From positions 1,798,001 through 1,862,000 of the forward strand of contig JBCAQO010000007.1 in NCBI GenBank assembly GCA_039111635.1: 64,000 nucleotides of DNA, given 5' to 3'. Source of the stretch: Heterobasidion occidentale (lineage: Eukaryota > Basidiomycota > Agaricomycetes > Russulales > Bondarzewiaceae). The number at the start of each line of letters is the position of its first letter. Position 1 is the stretch's first letter. Both the position numbers and the translations under genes were made by a program. Positions 23,783-40,762 of the stretch are shown one piece after another. The notes beneath the pieces are model-generated. The model searched no databases, was not told the origin of the DNA, and saw nothing but the letters and a program-made list of their open reading frames with translations.

Positions 23783-24763
23783 CATCATCATCGTCATCCT
23801 GCAAGTTGCTCTTTCAACGTGCCGCCAATTACAACGTGCCGCCAATTATGTCAAAGTCGAACGGTGTCGAACACCGGTTACACAGAGAATCAAGGATAAA
23901 GATTTGCAGCTAATGCAAATAGACAGCGACTGACCTCTTTCTCAAGACGCAGTGCTCAGCAAGGGACGCGATATATTACCGCAGAAAAACGCCGTCCTCT
24001 TCGAACTCTCATTGGTTCCTTCGAGAGCATCACGTTTGCAATCTGTACAGACCCAAAGTAAACTGCCTTGATTAGCCACGATGGGTGGACAGTTGATGGG
24101 AGGGCCGAATGGCGAGCTCGCCTCACGTACCAGAGGCGAGTGCAGCAGAACGGGCAAGATACTGCCACCACCAAACTTGATATGCATCAGCCTGTGGTAC
24201 GCTGTTGACAGACAAGGTTTCAGTCCAGCGGCACAAAAAGTACCATGGGTAGCGCTGAGTGCATATATGATCTGAAGGTTCCCCGGCTTGTGCGTGCTCA
24301 AGAGGTTCAAACGAGTCGGGAAACTCGATTCATCTCCGTTGTAGAAGAGGATGCTTGGGCTGGAGTCATTGAGCAGATTGTTTGTTGGACAACGCTTGAT
24401 TTACATACGCGATTGACACCAGCTGCCTATACGCAATGCCTTATAACATGATATTTGTCTGCTCTTCTGTCAATCATGGGAATTGGTGGCATTCATTCCG
24501 TCAGTCTATCTGAGGAGCTCTGCAGAGGCTTACTCAGGCGTCAGAGCTACGTTATAGTCCAGCCAGACGAAGTGCTTCAGAGCTACAAAAGGAAATGGAA
24601 ACGTGTCAGTTGCACGCCCTAGACCGGCAGAGCAGCGCATATACAGTGTCTTGCCGGTGCTGAATGGCCTGTGATGCGGAAGGGAGTGATGCAATGTCAA
24701 TGTGATCAATGTTTCGAACCATCGGAGAAGGATGCTTCAGCCACACGGTTCTGTTGCGAGTTG
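23783..24763. other. Intergenic region between divergent DNA2 and BiP, with one uncertain ORF
   Basis: A minus-strand frame at 23,942-24,310 (122 codons, extendable upstream to about 24,400 without Met) contains FCAAGLKPCLSTAYHRLMHIKFGGG and a CTDC pair. I recognise no family. It may be one exon of a small gene or chance. The same sequence lies at 33,053-33,421. Nothing else coding is seen. Confidence 0.35.
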
Positions 24764-25002
24764 TGACGTGGCCAATAACATTGCTGTTCAAGGGACTCGA
24801 AATACGGTGTAGCACCACAGAAATTTAAGACAGACACGCTGTCGAAGGAGTTCTCGAGATAGCCGGACAAAAAAAAAGACAATGATCGGTCGGCGGTAGG
24901 AACAAAGAGTAAAATGTGCGGGGACTGGAAGAAACGAGAAATGGAGCGTGGGAAAGCTGGAGGGTGTTGACGTGGCGAACAGACGTGGCGGGGAGTTATA
25001 AA
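24764..25002 (+). promoter_or_regulatory. BiP promoter: three (T)GACGTGGC boxes, CCAAT and TATA box
   Basis: TGACGTGGC at 24,764-24,772 runs directly into CCAAT (24,772-24,776). TGACGTGGC at 24,968-24,976 and GACGTGGC at 24,982-24,989 follow, then TATAAA at 24,997-25,002, 58 bp before the ATG. GACGTGGC resembles the unfolded-protein-response element bound by Hac1/XBP1-type bZIP factors, and BiP is the classic target of that response. The same set recurs at 33,875-34,113. Confidence 0.7.
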
Positions 25003-25054
25003 CCGTCGCTCTGGGCGAAGGCCTCCGCAACCACCTCTTACGACCACAACCACC

Positions 25055-27464
<2,410 letters not shown>

Positions 27465-27564
27465 NNNNNNNNNNNNNNNNNNNNNNNNNNNNNNNNNNNN
27501 NNNNNNNNNNNNNNNNNNNNNNNNNNNNNNNNNNNNNNNNNNNNNNNNNNNNNNNNNNNNNNNN
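27465..27564. other. Assembly gap of exactly 100 N
   Basis: The round number is the usual placeholder for a gap of unknown size. It is flanked by the two ends of the 9-kb duplicated segment, so the real gap is probably negative (an overlap). Confidence 0.99.
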
Positions 27565-27856
27565 TGGTCTGCGGGGAACGCCTACGGGGCACGCGCGTCG
27601 TTTGTCAATGGATGGCTTGCTTGCCTCATTGTGAGCTGGTCAGCAACTTACGAGGTAAGAGAGTGGGGCCTTATTTCGTATGTAAGTTGAGAGGGTAATT
27701 CAGGGCAGAAGTGACGGATAAAAGAACGAACCACTGGTGCAGGAAGTATCGATACGTGTATATCACGTATGGCTCGCTGAGTTCGTTCTGGACGAGCGCG
27801 ACGATGTGCGAGAGGTCGGTTTCGCCGTTGTATTGACGGTAGACGATGTCCTCCAT
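27565..27856 (-). pseudogene. Partial second copy of NAA30 (5' exons only), assembly artefact
   Basis: The sequence contains the first exon starting [13 protein letters not shown] at 27,856, the micro-exon and part of the following intron and exon. It then stops at the gap. The micro-exon here lacks one base compared with 18,537-18,555 (18 instead of 19 nt), which would break the frame. It lies within 100 bases of a contig end, so poor base quality is likely. Confidence 0.9.
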
Positions 27857-28418
27857 GGTAGCGGTTATTGTGGTGGTAGAGGAAAGAGATAGAGTGGGCA
27901 GAGGGGAAATGGCAAGCTTGGGGATAATGCCGCTACTAAATAGCTAGCGACACGGCGACAGGCAGCCTGCAGGCATTCCGCGAGGTCAAAGCCGCCAGTC
28001 ACGTGCGTCTTCTTTCCGCTTTTTTGGCGCTTTTTGGCACACGACATCCTTTCTTCATACTTTCTTCAGAGTAACCCCTCTTCCGCATCACCATGCCATC
28101 CTGAAATGACAACTACATTGGCAGCTGTATTCAGGACACGCATGATCCTGACGATAGCTTGTTTATGTAAAGAGGTGCTCTTTCGGCGCCGCGGCGGTCT
28201 GCCGTGGACCGCGGTTCACGATCGCCCACTCGAGGTTCTAATCGCGCCAAGTTAACCTACAAGCCACGGGAGTACATCCTCGCCCAGCCATGGGCCCCTA
28301 AACGTCAATAGCACGCGCCGTCTAGATACGCAATACCGCCCCGTAGACTTGAAATGGAACCTAACATGCCGATCATATTACAGAAGCTGTTGTACAGATC
28401 AAGCCAGTGTCTTGCACG

Positions 28419-31400
28419 TCACAGGGATTCGTTCACCAAGTCTTTGAGAACAGGCCGTCCTCGCAGCACGCCTTCGTCCCTACCTGTCTTGGCTTTCTTG
28501 GCGGGTCTCGAGCGGCTGTCGAATTCTGGCATGGGCACCTGATCTTTGGGGGGAACAGTGTCCGACCTTGCACGTTTGCCTTGGGTCTCGGACTGATGGT
28601 GAGTCAGCGGGTGAAAGGTGTGAGCGTCGGCGGGGAGTTGCAAGATCCAGCCTTGCTCGTCCATCAGCTGAAGGAACTCAGCAAGTAGAGAATCGTTTTG
28701 GAGCGTCCTGCGCGAACCGAAGATGACCAGTTTGGACCGTGCACGGGTGAAGGCAACGTTCATGCGGCGCCAATCTTTGACGAGTTCACCGATCTGCGAG
28801 GTTGCTAGTAAATATAGACAACAAATAGGGAGACCGGTCTGCATCGTACCTGTCCGTCATCGTTGGATCGAACCATGGATATAATGATGCAATTCTTGTC
28901 TCGGCCCTGACTACGGTCTGCGGTAAGGATCTCGATGCCGGTGCGCTCACGCAGGAGGTGCGAGAGGAGCTTGATCTGCTGTCGGTACAGCGTGATGACG
29001 CCCACATCTTCCTCTCTCACGCCGCTCTCGAGGAGCGTTTCGACCACTTGTGACACGAGGGCCGCCTCCACTTCGTTCTGGACGAGGTCACCGATGCTCG
29101 AATCGAACGCCGGGACGAGATCTGTGTCGACGAAGACGGCTTTGGTCCTGAAGCTCATTCAGCATCTGCGTCGAATAGAGATACATAACCATACACACTT
29201 TGGATCCATGAGCTTCTCTAGCCAGCATTCTTGTCTTCCTGGACACGATGAACTCCTGTGCAACGAGTGGAGATACGTCAAATCGGGAAGAACTAGGCTC
29301 TGGTTCGCAATCTCAGCCGACCCGCAGCGCAAGCGATTGCTGTAGATAAGGCGGTTTGAAAGGAGCATGATATGTTCGTTCATGCGGTATTGTTCATTGA
29401 GGTCCACGACAACTTGAGGATGAGCCTCAGAGAGACGACGAAACAACGAGACGTCGAGACCTCCTCTGCGGGCATCGCGATTGCGGACCTATGAATTTCC
29501 TTCAATGGCAAGCTGATATAAGGTATACAAAACAACATACCAGCGGAGACAGCTGATAGTGATCGCCCACCAGGATGAATTTGGCCGCGAAGCGAAGGGG
29601 ACCAATACACGTCGGCAATGTAATCTGGGACGCCTCGTCCACTATACAGTAGTCAAACAAGCGACGGGAGAACAACTCGCTATGGAGAAAATCTAACGTG
29701 AGCTCCTTATCACTCGCGAGCTGAAATGAGCCTACTTACTGGTCAATAGAGAGAGCAGTGGTCGCCACGACGGGCGGGGTCATCAACTGTCGCTCAAGTT
29801 CCTCGATATTCTTCGCTTTCTTTCGCGCTGCGAGCGTAAAATGGAACACATCCGGATGCACCTATCCCATCAATGTCTATGAGTATAGGATCATGTCAAG
29901 AGGGAGAAAAGGATAGCAGACTTTATCTACGTTTCCCAGCCTCAACACCCCGAAATCTGCGCCTTTCAGCTTCGCAAGAATAGTATCTACCGCTGAATGC
30001 GTGTAGCTAGACAGGAGAACAGTCTTGCCCGTCTCCACAAGCACCTTGATCAGGCACGCCACGAGCGTCGTCTTTCCCGTACCCGGCATCCCAAGAACAC
30101 AGGCATAGTCCTCCGCACACAGCACCTTCTCGATCGCTTGTTGCTGAGAGGCATTAAGGTCGGACGTCAGCTCCTGACAGCGCGCAGAATTCCGGACGTC
30201 CTGTAGGAGCGTGGACGAAGAAGGTTCAGCGAAGACAGGCGGAGCGAGATCGACGACGAGTCGCAACCGCGCCGTGTCCCCACCCGCGAAAAAGAGATGC
30301 GCGAGGTTCTCCCGAATGCGGCCCATCCCGCCCGTCATCTCGTCCTTGTCTATGCGGAACACGATCTGCGGTGCGTCGCCAAAGTCAGGCGCAGCCAACG
30401 GAGAGACGGAAGCACGGTGCACGCGCGATCGTCTCCGCAGGCGCTCGCGAAGCGTGGCTTCGTCGAGGTCGTGGTCGACGCCGAGGAGGACGTGCGTCGG
30501 CGTGAGATGGAGGACGAACCCGCGGCTCAGGGCGAGCAGATGCGGCTCGACGGACACAGAGACCGCATCGCCGACGCTCATGTGGCCGCTCAAAAGGCTC
30601 CCGGCATCGACCCCGTCGCCGCGGCGGAAACGATAAGTATACTGGTGTATCCCGCGCGACTTGATGGGCGCCGCTGGATCTGGCCCGCCTAGGTCTAAGA
30701 CCATATCGGCAAAACAGCGGCCCCGTTCTTCCCGCTCTTGCGCGCCCATCGTCCAGAGCTCCTTACGGAAGCGCACCATGTCGTGCTCCTCGAGTGCGAT
30801 CAGACGCTCCCAAGATTTGAAAAAATCCGCTTGCGCTGATGTGAGATGCCCTGTTTTGAGCGCATAGATGTCAGCAATGGGTGAGGAGGTATCTTCCACT
30901 TTATCGACGGCCTGCCAAAATAAGATTGCGTGAATGAGCCTTCAATGCCGCGTCAGTCAGCATACCTTCCGGTAAAGCATACACGCGTCGAGGGAATAGC
31001 ATCGCCCACAGATCCTCTCATCGTCGATAGTCTCAGGTAAAAACGACCCTTCTTCCTTCACCTCCTCTTGATGCTTGCCAAAGCCCTTTTGAAACCGCCG
31101 AGCGACGGTATCGGCGATCGTGTTTCTCACATTAACCAACGCGCGTATCTCGTGCCGCGCAGCAGGGACGCAGATGACCTCTTCGCTCTGGGTATAATAT
31201 AACAACCCTTCTTGCACCGGTGTGCAGTACCGCTCTGACATTAGGAGCGTGTAGAGCATCGTCTGAGCGCGATGCTCCATCCCTGCAGTGGCACGGCCTG
31301 TCTTGATCTCGAAGGGCACCGGGCGCGAGGGGGACGGGGCACATGAGGAATCAGACGATGACGAAGATGACGTTTGAGAAGTGATGACGGCTTCGACAGA

Positions 31401-32790
31401 AGCATCGAGTTTGCCCTTGAGGCCATAGGCGGGAGACCAAATATCCTCCTCAATATCGTGCAGATGTGATATCGCAAGCAGCGAAGTCTCGTTTTGCGAC
31501 GCGCGCGTATTCGTCAGGATCGCGTCCGGCTGCGCATCAGAGACTCTTATTAGCGTTCATAGCAGGAATGAGTTTGTCATGAAATCCTGGACGGTGAATA
31601 TACCTTGGGAGTATTGCTAACGTATTTCTGGCCAAATATACTTACCCCCTTCGCGCGGTCCAAGATGTCTCTGCGCGCGGTTTCGACGCTGACGCCCACA
31701 CGCACCAGCTCACCGAGATTGGCACCGAGCGCTTGGTCTATTTTATTTTCAATCCAGTGGGTATCCCATTGACCAGAGCGGAGAGACTGCTGAAAAATCT
31801 CGTGGAGGATATTACCATACACAAGAACCGGAGTAGAGGGCGACGTGGAGCGGAGCAGAGACGTGAGGACGGGACGTCGGGTACAGTGTGGCGCAGAAGA
31901 GAGGCGCTTGGGGTGAGGAGGTGGTCGGGGTGGTGGATCAAAAGATTAGTGGAAGCTGTAATGGATATCGAGGGAGGGAGATCAGGGTCCGCAGAGGAGA
32001 ACGAGCCGATTACATTGATTGTGTCGCCTGAATTGTCAAGCATGCAAATTTGGATCAAAAACGTGTGAGGGTGCGAGCATAGTCATGCATACCGGGCACG
32101 ATATTTGTGTTGACCCAGTCGTCGCACAGAGTCACCATGCGGCCTTCACGAGCAGGGTCGGTTCTAGTTGCGAGATGCTAACATCAAGCGGCAAGCCCAT
32201 GAAGACGAGACAGTCAAGTTGAAGCAAAGATAAAATGCTGACTTTTTCGAAACGACGGTTGACCCAAACTCCTGTCACGGTGATCACGATACAGCGCGTA
32301 CATGGGTCTGGAATGTACGTTTCAGGCGGCTCTGAGACTGATGCCTGCTGACTTGTCATGGCACAAACCAAAGGTGAATGGTCATAGAGGAGCTCACTGT
32401 TGTGATGGGATATTTGTGGTCGGCCTTTGGTTTTTGGGGTGTCGGCACATAGTCTGAGCACGCGTCCCAGTCCCAGTCAGCCACGACCTCGTCCGCATTG
32501 ATGTTCCCCGCATCGTATACGGCGTGAGACCGGAGTGGAGTCTTATTTTTAGGAGTAGCCAACAAATCACGTTTCAAGGAGCGAGGTTTTGTTGGCGTGG
32601 TGAACGAGTGGGGATGCGCGTGGTGTCGCGGGCGCTCAGGAGAGGTCTGACGCGCAGACGGTGGTGGCCGGCGAGATTTTGTGGAGGAAGGTGGAGGGGA
32701 AGGAACTGCATCGAAGAAAGATGCGTCAAGACCATGGAGGAGGTCGCGCATAAACGCGTTCTCTTCCTGTTCTGTGTGTTGTGCGGGCAT
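28419..32790 (-). CDS. DNA2: DNA2 (copy 2, frameshifted near the N-terminal nuclease part)
   Basis: The same gene as 19,305-23,679. The helicase exon [20 protein letters not shown] to [10 protein letters not shown] is intact here (29,158-28,805). One base is missing at about 31,902, so the exon that spans 22,947-22,465 in copy 1 is split here. One amino acid differs: HPQV here, HPQA in copy 1, from the single substitution at 29,412. Neither copy is correct throughout. The boxes ACGCGT upstream lie at 32,864-32,893. Confidence 0.93.
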
Positions 32791-32863
32791 CGCGCATCTT
32801 GTGTGGCGCTGCCGGCGCGAGCTCGCTCAACGACTTGATGACCTCAGCACGATCAACACGAGG

Positions 32864-32893
32864 ACGCGTGTCGTCACGCGTGACTGCACGCGT
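32864..32893 (-). promoter_or_regulatory. Three ACGCGT boxes upstream of DNA2 (copy 2)
   Basis: Identical duplicate of 23,753-23,782. Confidence 0.7.
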
Positions 32894-33052
32894 CATCATC
32901 ATCGTCATCCTGCAAGTTGCTCTTTCAACGTGCCGCCAATTACAACGTGCCGCCAATTATGTCAAAGTCGAACGGTGTCGAACACCGGTTACACAGAGAA
33001 TCAAGGATAAAGATTTGCAGCTAATGCAAATAGACAGCGACTGACCTCTTTC

Positions 33053-33421
33053 TCAAGACGCAGTGCTCAGCAAGGGACGCGATATATTACCGCAGAAAAA
33101 CGCCGTCCTCTTCGAACTCTCATTGGTTCCTTCGAGAGCATCACGTTTGCAATCTGTACAGACCCAAAGTAAACTGCCTTGATTAGCCACGATGGGTGGA
33201 CAGTTGATGGGAGGGCCGAATGGCGAGCTCGCCTCACGTACCAGAGGCGAGTGCAGCAGAACGGGCAAGATACTGCCACCACCAAACTTGATATGCATCA
33301 GCCTGTGGTACGCTGTTGACAGACAAGGTTTCAGTCCAGCGGCACAAAAAGTACCATGGGTAGCGCTGAGTGCATATATGATCTGAAGGTTCCCCGGCTT
33401 GTGCGTGCTCAAGAGGTTCAA
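33053..33421 (-). CDS. Uncertain ORF between DNA2 and BiP (copy 2)
   Basis: Identical to 23,942-24,310; 122 codons with no recognised domain. It lies in the shared 5' region of two divergent genes, where long open frames by chance are common in GC-rich fungal DNA. It may equally be an exon of a small unannotated gene. Confidence 0.2.
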   Translation of the reverse strand: MNLLSTHKPGNLQIIYALSATHGTFCAAGLKPCLSTAYHRLMHIKFGGGSILPVLLHSPLVREASSPFGPPINCPPIVANQGSLLWVCTDCKRDALEGTNESSKRTAFFCGNISRPLLSTAS

Positions 33422-33874
33422 ACGAGTCGGGAAACTCGATTCATCTCCGTTGTAGAAGAGGATGCTTGGGCTGGAGTCATTGAGCAGATTGTTTGTTGGA
33501 CAACGCTTGATTTACATACGCGATTGACACCAGCTGCCTATACGCAATGCCTTATAACATGATATTTGTCTGCTCTTCTGTCAATCATGGGAATTGGTGG
33601 CATTCATTCCGTCAGTCTATCTGAGGAGCTCTGCAGAGGCTTACTCAGGCGTCAGAGCTACGTTATAGTCCAGCCAGACGAAGTGCTTCAGAGCTACAAA
33701 AGGAAATGGAAACGTGTCAGTTGCACGCCCTAGACCGGCAGAGCAGCGCATATACAGTGTCTTGCCGGTGCTGAATGGCCTGTGATGCGGAAGGGAGTGA
33801 TGCAATGTCAATGTGATCAATGTTTCGAACCATCGGAGAAGGATGCTTCAGCCACACGGTTCTGTTGCGAGTTG

Positions 33875-34113
33875 TGACGTGGCCAATAACATTGCTGTTC
33901 AAGGGACTCGAAATACGGTGTAGCACCACAGAAATTTAAGACAGACACGCTGTCGAAGGAGTTCTCGAGATAGCCGGACAAAAAAAAAGACAATGATCGG
34001 TCGGCGGTAGGAACAAAGAGTAAAATGTGCGGGGACTGGAAGAAACGAGAAATGGAGCGTGGGAAAGCTGGAGGGTGTTGACGTGGCGAACAGACGTGGC
34101 GGGGAGTTATAAA
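33875..34113 (+). promoter_or_regulatory. BiP promoter, copy 2: GACGTGGC boxes and TATA
   Basis: Boxes at 33,875-33,883, 34,079-34,087 and 34,093-34,100, with TATAAA at 34,108-34,113. Identical to the first copy. Confidence 0.7.
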
Positions 34114-34165
34114 CCGTCGCTCTGGGCGAAGGCCTCCGCAACCACCTCTTACGACCACAACCACC

Positions 34166-36744
<2,579 letters not shown>

Positions 36745-36784
36745 GACTTGGTGTATACAATTTGGGTATTTTCAAAGTAATTAT

Positions 36785-37210
36785 TAGAACGGATTCTTGC
36801 CCATCTGGAGGCCCCATTGGGGACTTGTCGTTTCAGTCGCGTCAACGTCGATCAGGATGAACAGCTATTAGGTTTTGAGTGCGTGAAGCCGTCTCCTCTT
36901 CATGTTCGCGCTCGATAGCCCAGTTTGCTAGGTATATGACGTCACCTGCCGCAACCGTCGCTGTGAAAATTACGTGCTGCGCGTACAACTCGATTTGAAG
37001 ATGTTCTTGTATCGTTGTGCTCATTCAGTGGTCATGCTCACCATGGCCTCGCGTTGGTGGCATCAACCAATCGACTTTGGCAGCGATGTTGTCGCGTGCG
37101 TCGTGGTCGCTGACCGATAGGTGTTTTTGGAACACAACGAACGATTCTTCGTCATACCTCTGCGAGATCTCCAGGTCCCGACAGGTACTGGAACGCACCC
37201 CAATGCCATA
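36785..37210 (-). CDS. Possible small spliced gene between BiP and the next gene
   Basis: Two coding-like stretches on the minus strand. One at 37,210-37,042 follows a TAG acceptor and reads YGIGVRSSTCRDLEISQRYD, continuing with VFQKHLSVSDHDARDN and VDWLMPP to a strong GTGAGC donor. The other at 36,864-36,785 follows an AATAG acceptor and reads LFILIDVDATETTSPQWGLQ, ending KNPF and a stop. The joining exons and the start could not be settled, and no family was recognised. It could be a small conserved fungal protein or chance. Confidence 0.3.
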
Positions 37211-37574
37211 CTAGGTAAATCCTTCTATCAATGAGGTCGCTCTTCGATGCCTCTGAGGTGCTTTGTTGTTGGACTGATCATGGATGCTGCCGTTCGGCAT
37301 GATCTTGTCTGTTCTGCGACATATTTCAGTCTGAACTGCAGATGACAGAGAATTTAAACCCTGACGCTTGATGACCTTATGGTCAAGATGCGAATGCTGC
37401 AGGTATAATCCTCCTTCGACTCTCCGAGGCCCTCAAGCGTTTGTTCTTCTACAACCGCTTCTTTCTGTGTTCTTTGCGATCTTTGCGATCTCTAAATCTC
37501 CCTTTCTTTTCTATATACCTTCTATACACCTTCTCTTCACACAACCCGTCTCCCCTCCACCCTTCTCTTCTACC

Positions 37575-38877
37575 ATGTTCTTCGATTCTTCAGTTTACAG
37601 CGCCTCTGGCCTGCTCTCCACCCGTGCTCTGACGGGCAAACGGTTCGCTGGGAATGTTCCCGCTCCTTCCAAGAAATCTCGGAAGGGCAAGGGGAGTGCC
37701 AGCGCTCAAGCCGACAGTAAGCAACCCAGTCATCGTCGGTCATGAACTTTGCTGACACGACCATCGACAGAGGAGAACGTCAGCGTTCAAAGCACTCGCT
37801 TCACTCTGTCCGCTTTCGTGAAGCGAGGAAAGTCCGGAGCAGCAGCTAAAGGTTCGTCACCCCAGCCATCGCTTCGCTCTGAAGCCGTGCTGAGGGATTT
37901 CTCTAGAGCCCAAGCCTTTCCGCGAGCTCAACTCGGACGTCATTGAAAAGGCATCGGCTGATGTCCCTTCGCCCAAAGAGACTCCCGTTGCTGCAGTGGA
38001 GGTCGTCCAGGAAGTCGAAAAGGTTCCTGCCCAGACCCACTCTGATTCGTTCGAGTGGGTCCACCTCGAGCAAGACGGACCTGCACCTATTATTCGCCGA
38101 AACGTCCTGCGCAAGCGCCACCACAGCAAGCATCGCACTAGCCGGAACCGTCACAATCGGATTCAAGAGGAATTCAGGCCTATTACCTGTGAGCCTATCC
38201 CCGAAACGGTCAACAATGAGTCTATTGTCGCCATATCCCACTCCACCACCGGGACCGACGATGTCTCGTCCCCGATCGCCACTCCTGTTGACGCTGTCGA
38301 TTCTCCTTCCGTGGCCGTCCCGGCCTTCTCCGCACGCTCGAACGCTTTCTTTGACGGCTGGGATGACAATGCCGACGCGGGTCTTGATGTCGACGAAACC
38401 GATACCTTGGACGATCGTGTTGCGAGAGTCGAAATGTGGAAACAGAGAAGGCTACTTCGCGACGTAGAAGCTCGCTTGGGCCGCTCGGAATCTCAGTCCA
38501 CTGTCACCCCCGCCAACATTTCAGTTTCGACCGCTAGTCCTGTTGTCCCAGTTCTCGGTAGCACTCAACCCCTGCGGATCCGCAAGAAAAACCCTCAACC
38601 TTCCCCTATCCCCCGTACCATGTCCTCCCTTAAGGTTGTCGATAATACCCGTCTTCAGGAGCGTTCTGCAGAACCCGTCGTCATCGCCGAGCCCCCTATG
38701 GTCATCCCCACCATCGTCATCCATCCACCTAACGATGCCTACGTTGCGACGCCTCCCAAACGTGCCCCCATCTCTCGTAGCCGCAAGCAAAGAGACCCTG
38801 AATTTGACGCGTTCATCGGTGACCTTCTGGCCAAATTGAAGGTGTCGTATGTGGAGACATCAAGGACGGCTGCGTAA
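37575..38877 (+). CDS. Hypothetical protein, basic and probably disordered
   Basis: Three exons. It starts MFFDSSVYSASGLLSTRALT at 37,575, with introns at about 37,717-37,769 and 37,853-37,906, then a long last exon to 38,877, giving roughly 390 residues. A KKSRKGKG basic patch lies near the start, FEWVHLEQDGPAPIIRRNVL and a run of Arg/His/Lys (RKRHHSKHRTSRNRHN) in the first half, VARVEMWKQRRLLRDVEARL as a likely helix, and Pro/Ser/Val-rich linkers. The end DPEFDAFIGDLLAKLKVSYV looks like a short conserved helix. The upstream region is a pyrimidine-rich fungal promoter (37,480-37,570). I recognise no domain. The composition suggests a nuclear or scaffold protein, but that is a guess. Confidence 0.75.
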
Positions 38878-40740
38878 TTGCTTTTGCTTTGATGAGTCGC
38901 AAGCAAAGGCAAGTGCTCTGGATGCAGCAGTCGGTGAGTTCTAGCCTAACTTATGAGACGTTCATATTCTAACGAGAATAATGTAGCATTTGTATCCAGG
39001 GCTTTCCTTCTTTACTCGCCGTGTCTCTTTTCCTTTCTTTGCAGAAACCACAGAAAGCACAAAAACACCGCAAAAAGTCTCCAATAACTCACGTTTCTAG
39101 GCCATATGGACCTTTTCTTCCTCTTTTTTCTCCAACTATCATCTCTTTTCTTCTAATCACCCCCCTTCCAACCGGTTCAGCATCCTGGGCGGCATTTTTG
39201 AAGCATAGCTGGACGGCCTTTGCTCGCGACAAAGGTTCGGACGGCATGTGGAAATCTTGTTCACTTGGGACCGCGGAGCTTTCCCTTTCTTCTCTTTTTC
39301 TTCCTTTTCAATAATGCTGTGTTTTTCTCCTCTTTCCCTCTGTCTCTCTCCTCGTTCGTCTCTCTCTTCATCTCTATCTTCTCTCCTTGCGTTGCTTCGT
39401 TCTATCCCCTCTCCTCTCCTCGTTCCCTCTCAGCGTCTCCCCATCCTTTTTTCGCTCCCCATTCCTTCTCCTCTCCCCATTCCTTCTCCTCTCCCCATTC
39501 CTTCTCCTCTCCCCATTCCTTCTCCTCTCCCCATTCCATCTCCTCTCCCCACTCTTTCTCCTTTCCTCATTCCTTTCCTCATCCCGTCTCCTCTCATCAT
39601 CCATCCTCGCCTCGTTATCTACTCTCCTCGTCCCCCCTCTCTCCTTCTCTTCCCCATCCCTTTCTCTTCCCCCTCCCTCTCTTCTCCTATCGTTCATTCT
39701 TCTTTCCTGTTACCTTCCCCTGTTCTTCTCGTTGGCGGGGGGTTATTCCCGGTGCCGACGGTAGTGGTCCATGGTCTGGTTTGGAATTGGTTATGTGAGG
39801 CTTGTCTCGAATGCAGGTAGGCTCTCTTGTCGACGTCGTAAATGAGTCGAGAGGATTTATGGCCTTATTTTCAGACTCCTCCCATCGCTATATTTTTTCC
39901 TCGATTTTTCTAGGCATTTTTTCCTCAATTTTTCTAGGTACACAGACTTCGACCATGATTCCCGAGCGGCCAAGTTCAGCATTGTATCAGCGAGCTTTCC
40001 ATCGAGTGGGTGGCATAGGCGGAACCTCGGCCGGGAGGACCTTCGTCTGTGCTGCTCATGAGATGGAAGATATACGAGGTGAGTTGTTGTTTGACCCACA
40101 GTTCTTTTAAATATTGACAGCAATGCATCTAGCAAGCACTCCAAACTAACTCGTGTATGCCTTCTTTTTGTGTGAACAGCCTGACGTCTTAATGTGATCT
40201 TGGGTCCACATCATAGGTGCGGAAAAGGACGATGCTAAGTTTCCTGCAAGTTTGGTATGTCTCGCTCCCATTATTCCATTGACTGTCACCCTCATTGCGC
40301 TCGCAGGATCAAGTCACATAATTACACTGACAGGTGCGTCGGAACCATCGATATAATCTTTTTCTCTGCTAGAGAGATAGGAATCACTGCAATACATACG
40401 GTACGTCCTCCCTCAAGTATTTGCTTCACTACCCGCGAGATTCACGCTCCGTATAGAACGTCGATCAAGAATCAAGATCAGTTTGCACATCTGTCGAGAA
40501 GGTGTGTATTTCATATTCTTTTCATCCCTCACCGTCGCGCCAAGACTGCAGTGAGTATATTCTCTTAAATATAATGTGGTATACGATCTCATTCGCTATA
40601 GAAGGTAATTCCCGAGAGGATTTAGAAGAAAGGTCGATATCAAGAACAAAACTTCAAGAATTTTGGCTTGGCCGGCGCTCATCTCTACAAGGCATAACTT
40701 CAAATATCTCGCAAGGTTGCTTCAACGAATACCTATAGGA
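38878..40740. other. Intergenic, pyrimidine-rich; no gene recognised
   Basis: The region from about 39,284 to 39,730 on the plus strand is almost all C and T, and includes the minisatellite below. Open frames across it encode only Pro/Ser/Leu/Phe repeats and are not taken as genes. Between 39,800 and 40,740 there are short frames with no resemblance to known families. Confidence 0.6.
39457..39564 (+). repeat. Minisatellite, six units of 18 bp
   Basis: The unit is CCCCATTCCTTCTCCTCT. The first four copies are identical, the fifth has one change and the sixth several. It lies within the longer homopyrimidine tract. Confidence 0.92.
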
Positions 40741-40762
40741 TTATACCCTTTATACATTTATT

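Noticed and set aside
39220..39820. Overlapping frames of 100-190 codons in the pyrimidine tract
   Set aside because: They encode only simple repeats such as PHSFSS and arise from the minisatellite and C/T bias.
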